DNA of 64,000 nucleotides from Henckelia pumila (lineage: Eukaryota; Streptophyta; Magnoliopsida; Lamiales; Gesneriaceae): the NCBI RefSeq assembly GCF_033568475.1, contig NC_133122.1, positions 15,876,763-15,940,762 of the forward strand, in the 5' to 3' direction. Positions 12,701 to 24,856 of this stretch are shown here, one piece after another. The notes beneath the pieces are model-generated. The model worked only from the letters and a program-made list of their open reading frames with translations. It was not told where the DNA came from and did no database searches. Position 1 is the first letter of the stretch. Each line of letters starts with the position of its first letter. Made by a program: the position numbers and the translations under genes.

Positions 12701-14389
12701 AGTCTGAAATATTTGTTTTCACAGTCAGAACTGAATATGAGACAGCGGAGATGGCTTGACTTGCTTAAAGATTTTGATTGTGAAATTAGATACTATCCGG
12801 GAAAATCGAATGCAGCAGCTGATGCATTGAGTCGAAAGGTATGTTCTTTATCTCTATCGACGATTGGTGTATCCCATTTGATTAAAGACTGTTGTTGTTC
12901 TGGATTAGTATTTGATATGAATTATCAGCCTCTCCGACTTTATAAAATTCAAGTTGAACCAGAGTTACTTTTGAGAATTAAAGAAGATCAGAAACTTGAT
13001 CAGAATGTGCAGAATTTGATTGAGACAGTTCGATCAGGGCATGTATTTGAATACTAGGTTCGAGATGATCTTTTGTATGTAAAAAATCGCCTTGTAGTGC
13101 CTGATATTTCTGATGTGAGACAACAACTACTGAAAGAGGCGCATTGTAGTCGTTATAGTATTCATCCTGGTGGGAGAAAGATGTACAACGATTTGAAGAC
13201 TCGATATTGGTGGAAACCAATGAAGTCTGATATCATTGATTTTGTGTCTCAATGTCTTAATTACCAACAGGTGAAGGCTGAAAGGAAGAAACCGCCTGAT
13301 TTGTTACAGAGTTTATCAGTGCCGAAATGGAAATGGGATCATATTTCCATGGACTTCGTGACGAAGTTACCTCGATCTTCTAGAGGTTGCGATGCTATCT
13401 GGGTGATTATCGACAGATTGACGAAGTCAGCGTGTTTTATTCCTTATCGTATGACATATTGACACGATCAGATGGCAAAGCTTTATGTCCGAGAATTTGT
13501 CAGATTACATGGAGTGCCGAAGTCTATTGTATCAGATCGTGATCCTCGATTTATATCTCTCTTTTGGTACAGTTTACAGAGTGCTTTGGGTACTCAGTTA
13601 CACTTGAGCACAGTCTATCATCCACAGAAAGACGGACAGTCTGAGCGTACCATTCAGACATTGGAGGATATGTTGAGAGCTGTAGTGCTTGATTTTGGCA
13701 CTAGTTGGCAAGATTCATTACCACGTTGTGAATTCTTGTACAACAACAACTATCAATCGAGTATTGAGATGGCTCCGTTTGAAGCTCTGTATGGTAGAAA
13801 GTGTCGATCACCTCTTTTCTGGGATGATATTTCAGAGGTACCTGATATTGGACCTGATATAATTCGAGATATGACTGAACAAGTGAAGCTTATTCAGAAG
13901 AGAATGAAGACAGCTCAGGATATACAAGCGAAGTATGCCAATATTCGACGTCGACCTTTGTCTTTTGAACAGGGGGATTGTGTATTTTTGAAAATTTCTC
14001 CGTTCAGAGGTACTGTACGTTTTGGCAAGCGAGGGAAGTTATCTCCACAATATATCGGTCCGTATGAGATTCTGGAGAGAATAGGCAATCTTGCCTATCG
14101 ATTTGCTTTGCCTCCATCCTTATCTGGAATACATGATGTCTTTCATGTATCGATGCTTCGAAAATACCTTGCTGATGAATCTCATGTGCTTCAACCTGAT
14201 GAGGCTGAACTCGACGAAACTTTGAGTTATTTTGAAAAGCCAATTTAGATCCTTGATCGTAAGGAGAAGCAACTTCGAACGAAGACTATTCCGCTTGTGA
14301 AGGTCCAGTGGAGTCGTCATGGTATTGAAGAAGCTACTTGGGAAATGGAATCAGATATGCGACAACGATTTCCAGAGATGTTTCAATGA
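9783..14389 (+). pseudogene. Tekay gag-pol copy 2, disrupted
   Basis: This is the best-preserved copy: gag, two zinc knuckles and protease are open from 9783 to about 11665. A one-base deletion near 11668 then shifts the frame before reverse transcriptase, and the TAG after TCTCCT (about 11708) is shared with copy 1. RT to RNase H is open from 11726 to 13057. Stops follow at TAG 13055 (CAG in copy 1), TGA 13460 (CAA in copy 1) and TAG 14246 (CAG in copy 1), and the chromodomain-like tail ends at TGA 14387. RNase H (DASHRGLG), the integrase zinc finger and the DDE core are recognisable. Most stops differ from copy 1, so most decay came after the copies separated. Confidence 0.93.
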
Positions 14390-14449
14390 TGAGAGTTTTC
14401 CTTTAGTTTTCTGTTATCTGATATATCTCATGTGCTGATAGTACTTGAG

Positions 14450-14486
14450 ATTTCGAGGACGAAATCATGTCTTAGTGGGGGAGAAT
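14450..14486 (+). promoter_or_regulatory. Polypurine tract, copy 2
   Basis: AGTGGGGGAGAA at 14474-14485 lies immediately before LTR3, preceded by the same TTTCGAGGACGAAA motif. Confidence 0.88.
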
Positions 14487-16719
14487 TGTAACGCCCGAAA
14501 TTATTTAATTTTAATCCAAGAATATTTAATTTGGGAATATTTTGAGTTTTTATTTAAATTCTAATATTCTTAAATTTATTAGGATTGAAATTGAATGAAT
14601 TGAAAATTTGAGGACTGAATTGCATTTATTGAAGACTTGAGGGGCCAAAGTGCAAATAATGGAAACTTGGTGGACACTTGGTATGCAAAATAGGTATTCA
14701 CGTGTGTATGACCATATTTCATCAGAAACATTAGAGAAGGAATCGAGAGAAAAGAGCAAGAAACTCCAAGCTTCTTCTTCATCTTTAAATTGCTATATCT
14801 TGAGTTTCGGGTATCCGATTTTGATTCCGAAAAGGGTTCTGGACTCCTTGCAAGAAGACCTTCGATTTGATGTAAGTTTTATTTTGATTCATTATGGTTA
14901 GAGAAGTCGAAAAATGGCAGAGATCAGATATGGTTATGAATTGTTGTTGTTGAGCTTGTATTTTTTGTTCTATCGAGTTCGGGTTGAAGGATGGCTATCG
15001 ATTATGTTCTTATGAATTCAGCCGTATATTTGATCGTATACCTACTGATATGTTGAGGAATTATTTTTGGTTTTGAATTGTATATGGCTGATATGATTAT
15101 AGAATTGTTATAGTTGCGTTTCGGGATTGCCAAGTTTATATCGTTACGCCGCCGAGTTTATGATTTGAGGCTGTTTTTCTATTGTATCTTGGACTAAGAT
15201 GTTGCTGGGTTGTAGCTGATGTTTACTTGGTTTATATGCTGTGATTTCAGTTCATAAACAGGGGATATCAACTCGATAATCTCGACTTCGAAACTGATAG
15301 AAGAAAGAACAAGGTTTGTAGCTTTTTGCCTTGAATTTTGGTTGAAGCTTGAGCAGATTTTGAGATAGGTTTGGTGATTGTGTTGTTCAGATTTGGATAG
15401 CTTGAAGTTGCCTTGAAACCTCACAATCAAAAGGTAAAAGTGGACTACTACTTGAATGGGATTATAACTCGAGATGGTTTGTATCGAGTTCCCTAAATCA
15501 CATACTTATTTTCTTATTTGCTTTTATATGTTGTATTTGAATGGTTGAATGAGTCTTGATTTTAATGAATGCTATTTTGTTGATATATGTTGCATTCATC
15601 TTGTAAGACTTGTTCTTTGATTTTGAAATGAACGGAAACGTTTAATTAGACGATTTGAGGGATTATATATGTATGGCCTGGGTGGTTGACTTAGCCTAGC
15701 GTCTGATTTACATATATAATGGCTTCAAAGTCTAGAGAAGTAAGATAAGTAGCCCCACCTCGATCGGGAGAGTCGGTGGTTAGTTATGATATCTTTTTCT
15801 CGGGATCTCAACCGATGAAATGAGAGAATTTTTAGAGAACCTTGTTTTAAAACATGCATTGTAGTTACTTTTATATCATGAATTTGATATATGCTTTGTT
15901 ATGCATGTTTAGTTGCTTTTACTGGGAAATATATTTCTCACCGGAGTTATCCGGCTATTGTTGTGTTGTATGTGTCATGGCAATAGGCGGAAGTGGAACC
16001 GAACAAAAGCGAACTTGAAGAACAAGGGAATGGGAGAATAGCGTGATGATCCGAGTTTAGATGGTTGTGAGCTGTCAATGTTTGTGTTGAGTCCAAAAAC
16101 ATGAATATGTTGTAGTTACATATGTCAAGACTTAATGGTTATGATTTTTTTGTCTTAATAATATGCACAAGACTTGAGATGATGTATATTACTTCTTAGG
16201 ACTTGACTTGATATTGTATACAATGTTCCATGTTTGATATATGAGCCTATCATGTTGATTTTAAGGCTTTGAGATGATCTATTTCTATCAAATTGTATCA
16301 TGTTAGAATGTATGTTAGCTTATGTTTTTGTATAGGCTATGTATGAGTTGATGTTAGATGAGAAATGTATGATAGAACATGTGTTGACAGCAAATGAAAT
16401 TCTGTTGGAATTGCTGGAAACTGAGCTCGCTCGATCGGGTGATTATCACCGATCGAGCGAGGCCCTTGATTTGGAAACAGAACCTTGAGCATTTTGTGCT
16501 CGCTCGATCGATAGAAAGTACCCGATCGAGCGAGGCCACAATTTGAACTCACCCGAGAGTTGGGATTAAGTGCTCGCTCGATCGGTGGGTTTTCACCGAT
16601 CGAGCGAGGTACTAATGTTTAAAAAAAAAAAAAAATTTTTACTTTGTTTAGACTTTGATTCTTTGTCTATTATTTTATGATGATTTGATTAATGAGATAT
16701 TAGAACTCAGGTCGTCACA
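14487..16719 (+). repeat. LTR3 of the Tekay array (2233 bp, complete)
   Basis: It starts TGTAACGCCCG and ends GTCACA, after which sequence switches abruptly to RNase H coding on the minus strand. Hairpins lie at 16426-16461, 16499-16534 and 16573-16608. The partner target-site duplication would be left of the window, so GTAGC at 16720-16724 is only a candidate. Confidence 0.93.
16426..16608 (+). repeat. Three inverted-repeat hairpins in LTR3
   Basis: These match the stem-loops of LTR1 and LTR2, with clean CTCGCTCGATCG / CGATCGAGCGAG stems in units 1 and 3. Confidence 0.88.
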
Positions 16720-18499
16720 GTAGCTAATGTCACAGTCATAATCCTTAACTAATTTCAACCATCGGCACTGTCTCATGTTCAACTCCTTCTGTGTGAAGAA
16801 GTACTTGAGACTCTTGTGGTCTGTGAAAATCTTGCACTTCTCACCATACAAATAGTGCCTCCATATTTTCAAAGCAAAAACCACTGCTGCTAGCTCCAAT
16901 CATGCGTCGGATAGTTCTGCTCATGAATCTTCAACTGTCTCGACGCATAGGCAATGACTCGGTCACTCTGCATCAATACGGCGCCCAACCCAAGCTTAGA
17001 CGCGTTCGTGTAAACCACTAACTCCTCGTGTGAAACAGACATCGCCAACACTAGCGCAGATGTGAGTGCTTCTTTAAGTCGATTAAAGCTCCTCTGACAG
17101 TCTGAACTCCATATAAACTTTGCATTTTTCTTGGTCAAGGAAGTCAAGGGTACTGCAATAGAAGAAAAACCCTTGATGAACTTCCGGTAGTAGCCTGCTA
17201 AACCCAAGAAACTGCGAATCTCTGAAGCATTCTTCGAAATTCCCCAATCCTGCACTTCCTGCACTTTCGTATGATCCACCGCTATCCCATCTTTCGAAAC
17301 TATATGGCCAAGAAATGCCACCTGCTCTAGCCAAAACTCGCACTTACTGAATTTCGCATACAGTCGATGCTCCCTCAAAGTCTGCAATGCTGTCTTCAAG
17401 TGCTGTCTATGCTCCTCAATGCTCCTACAGTAGATCAAGATATCATCAATAAAGACTATGATAAACTGATCTAAGTACGGCTGAAATACGCGGTTCATGA
17501 GATCCATGAAAACCGCTGGAGCATTGGTCAATCCAAACGGCATTACTAAGAACTCGTAATGCCCATAGCGTGTCCGAAAAGCAGTCTTGGACACATCTGC
17601 ATCTCTGATCCTCAATTGATGATAGCCAGATCGCAGATCGATCTTAGAGAAAACCGAAGCTCCCTGCAACTGATCGAACAAATCCTCAATCCTCGGCAGT
17701 GGATACTTGTTCTTCACAGTGACCCTATTGAGCTCTCGGTAATCGATACAAAGTCTCATGCTACCATCCTTTTTCTTCACAAACAACACTGGAGCTCCCC
17801 AAGGAGAAAAGCTAGGACGAATAAAGCCCTTCTCCAACAACTCTTGAATCTGCTCCTTCAACTCTTTCATCTCAGTAGGAGCAAGTCAATACGGTGCCTT
17901 AGAGATAGGCACAGTACCTGGTATCAGATCAATACTGAACTCCACCTCTCTAGCTGGTGGGACTCCCGAAACGTTCTCCGGAAAGACATCTGAAAAGTCA
18001 CAAACCACCTCTATATCTGACAATGATCTGCTAGGTGGTTCTGATGAAGTGACTGCACTGGCGAGAAACCTCTGGAAACCACGTCTCAATAACTTCCTCG
18101 CACATGTATAAGAGATAACAGGCGAGATCTCACTGCTCGGAGATGCATAGAAAACAAACTGGTCGCCTACCACTGGTTTCACTGCCACTGTCCTCTGCCG
18201 AAAATCAATCACTGCTCCGTTGACTGACAACCAATCCATACCCAAAATCAAATCGAATCCAGTCAACGGTAAAACCACAAAATCTGCTCTGATAGTATGT
18301 CCCTGTAACTCCATCTCCAAATCTCTGCAGATGCTAGTGGTAGTAAGAATCTGACCAGACGGAATAGTGACATCGTAACCTGTAACAGCAACTTCAGGCT
18401 TGATGCCTACCCACCTGATAAACTCTAGGGAGATGAATGAATGCGTGGCCCCTGAATCTAGCAATGCAAACGTGGAATTTCCTTCCACTAAAATTCTCT
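16720..18499 (-). pseudogene. Protease-RT-RNase H of the second element
   Basis: Reading leftward: aspartic protease (LLDSGATHSF, about 18470), RT (IDYRELNR near 17740, FIDDIL near 17440) and RNase H (DHKSLKY near 16815). Breaks are a TGA near 17886 where relatives have an Arg codon, and a one-base frameshift near 16895 in RNase H. The sequence ends in RNase H at the LTR3 insertion. The RT is closest in style to the other Tekay-type elements here but clearly a different family. Confidence 0.9.
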
Positions 18500-18692
18500 C
18501 TGCATGCAAAAAATCCCAACAATCGCATACTAAACTTACTTTTTTCCCAATACAAGTTACAAAATATTTCTCTTAATTAAACACGAATAAAATAAACATC
18601 CTACTCTAACCAAACAAATAGATAATTCATGCAATTTAAAATCATGAAGTAAATTCCCAAAAATTTCTTAAAAGAAGAAGTTTAGGAAATAC
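18500..18692 (-). other. Candidate 193-nt intron between gag and protease
   Basis: In minus sense, gag reads ...DTSLIT and then meets G/GTATTT and an AT-rich stretch with stops. Coding resumes after TTTTTTGCATGCAG with RILVEGNSTF of the protease. Removing 18500-18692 keeps frame (phase 1). In the other Tekay elements here gag and protease are continuous at this point. Splice signals are plausible but not proved; an unrelated insertion is the alternative. Confidence 0.6.
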
Positions 18693-19734
18693 CGGTGATT
18701 AAGGAGGTATCTGGGTCTGCCTCCTCAGCCTGCATGACAAACACCCGCCCAGTGGTGTTCTTCCTCTTCGGGCAGTTATATGAAACATGCCTTGGCTCCT
18801 TGCAAACATAGCATACATTGGACCCTACTAGACAATTCCCGGTGTGCGGCTTCTGACACTGCGGGCATATCGGAACTCCTCCAGTATTAGGGGCCCCGCC
18901 CCTCTGCTGCTGCTGTGGCTGACGCCCCTGAGGCCTCTGCTGCTGTCCCTGCTGATTCGGGCCTTTAGACGGCCCAGTATACGGCTTTTTCGCAGGAGGC
19001 TGCGAAGTCGCCCTCTGATACCCTGGCTGAAACTGCCTCTTACTCTGCTGCTCTCGCTGCATCTCTCGCCTCCCTTCCTCAGAACGTAATGCTCTGCTAA
19101 CTGCCGCCTCATAAGTAGTGACATCCAACATGCGAACTTCATGCTTGATTTTAGCCCGCAAACCATCCACAAATTGCCTCAACTTATCCGGCACACTGTC
19201 AGCAATAAGAGGCACGAAATGACACCATCTCTCGAATTGGGTGATGTAATCCACCACAGACTTGTCTCCCTGGCGGAGACTCATAAACTCCCGGATCATG
19301 TGACTGCGCACATCCTCAGTAAAATACTTGGCATAGAACATGTTTCTGAACTCTATCCAAGTCAATGTAGGTAGATTCACACCTCGAACCGCACCTTCCC
19401 ACCAAGAGGCTGCATCACCTCTCATCATATACACTGCACACTTCACCCTGTCAGCATCAGTGATCCCCATGTAGTCAAATATGGACTCCAGTGATCGAAT
19501 CCACCCCTCAGCAATGAGTGGATCAGTGGTGCCGACAAACTCCTTAGGTCCCTTCTTCTGGAACCGCTCGGCAACATCCTCATCATGTGTGAGCCTAGGA
19601 CGTGCCGCTTGCTGCTCCAACAGAGCAGTAATCCCAGCCATCATGTTAGCATTGGCCTGCTCCAATGCTGAGAGAGGGTTCTGCGGAGTTTGAAGTGGAG
19701 ATCCCCCTCGCCTATTCATCTGTCTCGGAGGCAT
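18693..19734 (-). CDS. Gag of the second element
   Basis: A retrotransposon capsid domain (WWEGAVRG, RQGDKSVVDYI) is followed by a Gln/Pro/Arg-rich linker and one CCHC knuckle (CYVCKEPRHVSYNC). The preferred start is the ATG at 19732-19734 (MPPRQMNRR), which matches where relatives begin; an in-frame ATG lies upstream at 19791. The frame is open to 18682, where it stops inside the intron-like segment if unspliced. It would package element RNA in virus-like particles. No stop interrupts the gag itself. Confidence 0.8.
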
Positions 19735-22458
19735 TCTGCACCACCACATATTTTCTTTACGTAAATCGCAATGCATAACTAAGGGTTTCAAAAGTCTTAT
19801 TGAACATGAAATACTTAAACTTAATACATAAGCTCCTTCTAAATCTTATTAAAGCATTTAAAACTTACAGACCGACAGTGACTACTAATAAATGAGAATT
19901 TTTTTTAAAAAAAATAATACTACTATACATACATGCCCATACATATATGTATATAAAAATAACATACTTTTTCTTAAATAACCTGAAAAATATTAAATAA
20001 ATAAATCCTTAAAATGTTTCATGCATCAATTTAAAATAATAAACAATGCTGCTTAAAAATCTCATATGCGGAAAGAATAATAAAATAAAACATGTTTCAA
20101 AATTCAACATAATAAACTAAATAGCTGCGACGGTCACGGGGTCCACTGCTTCGTGAGCTCATAAGTCCTCACCACCGGTAGGAGCTACATAAACGTCATC
20201 ATGCTCACCTGCACCATATAAGCGTAGTGAGCCTAGGGGCTCAATATGTTTAATCCTTTATAACAAGGTTAAAAATAATGCATCACATAATTACTAATAC
20301 ATATACATGTACATGAGCATGCATGGAAATATTTTCATCACATAATAAAACTGCTGAATCATAACCATAATCATAAACATATTATTTCTTCATCATATAT
20401 AACATAATTGAGCAATGCTTTTGAAACCTGAAGATGGTCCTATCCATAAGTGTGACGCTCATGTGTCGACTGATCAGTCTCCTGAACCAACGTACGATGG
20501 CGGTGATAAATCACCTCCTATGGTATTAAACTACCGAATCATATGGTGGATAACCACCCCTATGGTAGTAAAACTACCGAATCATATGGTGGAAAACCAC
20601 CCCTATGTCACACATAATTCAATTTCCACCAAAATATTTTATTGCTCATCATTTACATAATTATATACATAAGAAATTTCATGAATGCATGCACTGAAAA
20701 TATGTCCGTAATATATATTTAATTAATTTTTCATAATATACTTAAAATAGACTTCATGCATAAAAATAATTAAATATATATTCTGGACTTATTTATTTTT
20801 CATGGGTTGGTCCAGACTACTGGTCACTCATCTAGGCCCATTAAACTTAAATAAAATCCAATAATAATATTTTTAGCCCAAATAACATAATTAAACTTAA
20901 CTGGGCCCAAATAAAATATTTAAGCCCATTAACTTAATTAAACACAATAAAATTCTAGACTGGCCCAAAATCCACTGACTGGCCCAAAAATATTCATGGG
21001 CTCCCAAGCCCATAAAAAATCATTGGGCTAAATTAAAAATAATTTTGAAAGCCCAAATAAAATTATTTGGAAGCCCAAATAATTTTATTTCTAATTAATT
21101 GGCCCAAAAACCAATTAAAACATAATATATTTAAAAATTAAAATACTCGAGTCCGGCCCACCTAACCCGGACCCGGACCGACCTGACCCGACCCCTGACT
21201 ACCTAACCCGACCCATAACCCAACCCTGACCCAGAACCCGACCCAGCAACCAAAACCCGACCCCCCCCCCCTCTTTCCCCTTCCTCTCGGCGGCGGGCAG
21301 CAGCCAAACAAGGGCTGCTGCCAACCTACTCCGGCCGCCCCTGGCCGGAGTACCACTGCCCAGACGTGGCCCATGTCTGGGCGGTCCCAACCCACCATGG
21401 CTCATCCCGAGCCATGGTCCAAGCCAAGAAGCCGAAGGCTTCTTCTCATAAACCCTAAACTGCAGCTCTTTGACCAACTCGACCCTAGACCTGAATCTAG
21501 CCAACTCCAGCCCCTGTAATCCGATCATGGCTCGCTTCCTAGGACCCTAGCCCACCTCTGACTCGAGCCCTAGCCTCTGGACCGAACCATGCAAGGCCAA
21601 AAGCGAGTTATGATCATGAATGCACCAAAACATGCAACAATTCATTCATACTTGCAATACATTCGAACCATGGCTAATAAATTCTGAAACAAAAATATCA
21701 TTCATGCATAATAGCTTATATGGTGGCCAAATAAAAGTTTTAGACATGCCTTTTTAGTTATTTGACGAAGAAAGACGCGTATACGAGGCTCCGGGACGAC
21801 GAACGACCAAATAAATCCTCAAAGAAAAAGTTGATCGGCTATGGTGGCTTGTTTTCTGCTGAAACCGTGAGGGAGATGAAGAAAGATATGGGGTAGGCGG
21901 CTAAGGAGGGTTTTTGATTGATTAAAGATTTGGTTTAGGGTTAAATATTAGATAATTACTTAAAATACAAAACCTAATTAGATAATATACTATAAAATCA
22001 TAATTAAAACTATTGCTAATAATTAAAATCTGATGTAAAATCATAAATCCCGAAATTATAAATTAAGGGATTTTTAAAATTTAAATAAAGTCATTAAAAT
22101 AACTTATTTTGGCTAAAAATCAACCCTTAAATAAATAAATATATAACTAAATACTAAAATTTTCTTGACAAAATACCTTAAAATATTATTTTAAGACTCA
22201 TAAAACTCATAAAATATTTTTGGCTAAAAATTTTGGTATCTCGTCCGTCCACGGTCCCGTCTACGTGATCAACTCAATAAAATTCTCAAAAATCTAAAAA
22301 TACAATAACTGCGGGTTAAATGAAAAAATAAATTTAAATCATGCATATAATTCACATAATAACACATAATTGTAATTTAACCCAAATATAAATTTTTAAA
22401 TAATTATTTTCCTTAATTATGCATGCAAATTTACGTATTAAAATTTTCGGGTGTTACA
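19735..22458 (-). repeat. 5' LTR and leader of the second element
   Basis: The outer end is TGTAACACCCG (22458 leftward). The region holds AT-rich DNA, a GC-rich block with repeated CCCGACC-like words (21150-21420, including a C-run near 21262), a direct duplication of an about 58-bp stretch (20500-20610), and a block near 20100-20230 resembling the promoter-proximal part of such LTRs. I could not place the inner LTR end and found no TGGTATCAGAGC between LTR and gag. Open frames in the GC-rich block are not convincing genes. Confidence 0.65.
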
Positions 22459-24618
22459 TTACCATTGTATGAAAGCATAAATAATCGTTGGTTATGTTTA
22501 GTGGTGATTTGCAGTGGCTTGTGTGCGGCTTAATTGAAACTCCGAGCAAACTTTAATGACTCAGGCTCGTGTACTCGACAACTCTTGAGCTTGAGTGTTT
22601 TTTGCCATGAATTTTACCATAAACCATGCACATAGTTTAACTACTGGTTTCAGCAATTTAAATTGTATTTTTTTTTAGAATATGCAGTTACACTCGAGCT
22701 TAACTTGCGCTTGATTGATGCCCTATAAAATCAAGCTTCTCAAGATCAAGTAGGTCAAGTTTGAGTTACTTTAAAATTACTCTAATTAAGCCTGAACTTG
22801 AAAATCCCTACTTTACGAGCTCGAGTTAGAGACAAAACATTTCAGACAATCTTGAGCTCAAATATGTTTCTCGAGCTTGTTTTTTTGTTTTTTCGTACCC
22901 CTAGTATGATACCGAGGTAGTAAAATCCGACAATCACTCCAACTTGCTCACATAACCTTGGTTTTAATATTATTTGTTGAACTGATTATTAGTCAGCTTC
23001 ACTAAAAGTTATATCTAATGATAATGATATATTGTAAATCTTTTAAACAAGGAGCAGCCCAAACAGAATGTTTTCAATCAATGTGCCACGAAAGACGGTG
23101 GGACAATCATCTAACCAACAAACTTTTTTCAAGAATTTATGTTAAATAATTACAAGAATGTAGCTCAAATTATCGAATGCTTTGATCCTAGCTAAACCAA
23201 AATTCAAGAAAATTAGTTCTATGAGTCAATATCTATATTACCTATTATCGCGTGTTTCTAGTTTTATCTCGATTCTTTTTGGTTGTTAGAAGCCTCTTTT
23301 TCGAAGGGAAGCCCCTCGCGCTGTGGGTGAGGGTGATGCCATTGAATGAAATTAGCTAGTGATGCTTTTGGTCATCTTAGTTATCTTTATTTTAATGACA
23401 AAACAAAATCTGTTTTTCTCTTTTGGTGGTTGATATATACTACCATTTGTGTGTTTCAATATTATTTGATTTTGCTTTTAAAAAAATAAATGAATATTAT
23501 CCTGGAATTTCAGTAATGGATTTGAATATGTTCCAAAATATCCTGAAAACACAATTTTTCCCCCAAATTCTTGACATATGGTTTCTATCTTAAGGTTGGC
23601 CACTCTATTGGTTGTCACGTCTCTTTTGAATTATTTAGAAGATGTCAGGAGAAGGTATGCAATCCGATTTTATATTTATCCAATTTTATTTTCCTGTTTC
23701 TATTCTTTTTTATCGGAGGAACCCCATCTGACCTTGATTATTATGCTATAGCCTATAGGTCGTATCCTACTGCATTTGCCTGTATCCATCCTCCACCAAA
23801 TACTTCTAATGTATCGTTTTATTCTTATTTGTAAAATTATTAATATAGAAATGAAAGAATTGTTATCTAAGGGTAATTTAATTATTTAAATAACAGAATC
23901 TCTACTCAAAATTTCGGAGGATAGACATAACGTAAGGATAATAGGGCGAATGCATAAATATTTTAGATAAAAATAAATAAATTTCTAAAAGTCTTATCTT
24001 TCTCTACATATAAAGAATCTCTCGTTAGACATCATCTTTCTTTTTTGCCAAAATTGTCCTCATGTGATATAGATATTACATTTTTATTTTTTTTGTTTTT
24101 TTTTTAATTTCGATATTTCAAATTACAGATTAGTCTCTAAATAATTTTTACAATTAAGATATTTCTCCTATTTGAATATAAATCAAATTAATTACTAAAT
24201 ATTATACAAGGATGCAATGCTTACACCAATACACCAGTTATTATTATCGAATTTCATTCGAAAGCAATGTTGACACCACGTTTCGAGATTGAAGAGTGAC
24301 ACACCTCATCAAACAAACGGGCTGGTTAAAAAAGTAGGAACACTTTAAAGGATATTTAAAAAATAGGGATCTTGACTATTTTTTTTAAAAAAAAGGGAGT
24401 GACTCAATTAATTTAAAATTAAACCTATTAACTTAATTAGTTAAGTTAATTAAGAATATGTCATCTTCTTCCCCAAATTTTTTACACTTTTGTTCTCAAA
24501 ATCCAAAAATAGATCAATAAAAAAAAGTCGATCAAAAAACCCAAGAATTATCCAAGAACAACAGCTCTTGAATCATCTGAAAAATTTTTGCTCTTAGACG
24601 AAAAAACTGCGCAATCGA

Positions 24619-24654
24619 CCCAAGAACAGCTCTTGGGTAAGAGCTGTTCTTGGG
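24619..24654 (+). repeat. Perfect 16-bp stem hairpin
   Basis: CCCAAGAACAGCTCTT, loop GGGT, then its exact reverse complement. It belongs to a cluster of GGTCGACC / CTTGGGT words spanning 24599-24845; related words recur at 26110-26200. Confidence 0.85.
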
Positions 24655-24856
24655 TTGACCACCTCTTGGTCGACCCAAGAGCTTCTTGGGTCGACCAAGA
24701 GCAAAATCCAATCCAACCAAGAGAAAAATTCTTTGTCGACCAATCAAGAGCAATTTTGCTTGCTAAAGAGGTTGGTCGACCATGGTCTACCCAGAACTTT
24801 TTGGGTAGACCATGAAATTTTTTTGGTAGACCATAAGTAGACCATAGAGATTTTTT

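Larger units (their letters stand above)
1..16719 (+). mobile_element. Tandem Tekay-type Ty3/gypsy array, LTR-int-LTR-int-LTR
   Basis: Three near-identical LTR copies (1-2009 partial, 7138-9371, 14487-16719) separate two gag-pol internal regions of 5128 and 5115 bp, all in the same orientation, with a repeat period of 7349 bp. Each internal region starts with a tRNA-iMet type primer binding site and ends with a polypurine tract. Lineage is read from the RT and integrase motifs and a C-terminal chromodomain-like tail. A shared middle LTR is not produced by a single insertion; unequal recombination between LTRs or LTR-targeted insertion is the usual explanation. Whether more units lie left of the window is not visible. 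The right end abuts a truncated minus-strand element at 16720. Confidence 0.93.
16720..22458 (-). mobile_element. Second Tekay-like element, minus strand, truncated in RNase H
   Basis: In its own sense it begins with TGTAACACCCG at 22458 and runs leftward through LTR, gag, protease and RT to RNase H, where it is cut by LTR3 of the array at 16719. The integrase half and 3' LTR are not in the window and may lie beyond the array to the left. It entered an intron of the duplicated hydrolase locus: sequence right of 22458 aligns with intron 6 of the intact gene near 32188. Confidence 0.85.

Noticed and set aside
16720..16724. GTAGC as target-site duplication of the Tekay array
   Set aside because: The left end of the array is outside the window, so it cannot be tested.
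21162..21528. Gly/Trp-rich frames on the minus strand
   Set aside because: They come from the repeated GGGTC-type words in the LTR of the second Tekay-like element.
24619..24654. Perfect hairpin as a microRNA precursor
   Set aside because: The stem is only 16 bp with a 4-nt loop, too short for a plant miRNA precursor, and it is part of a repeated-word cluster.
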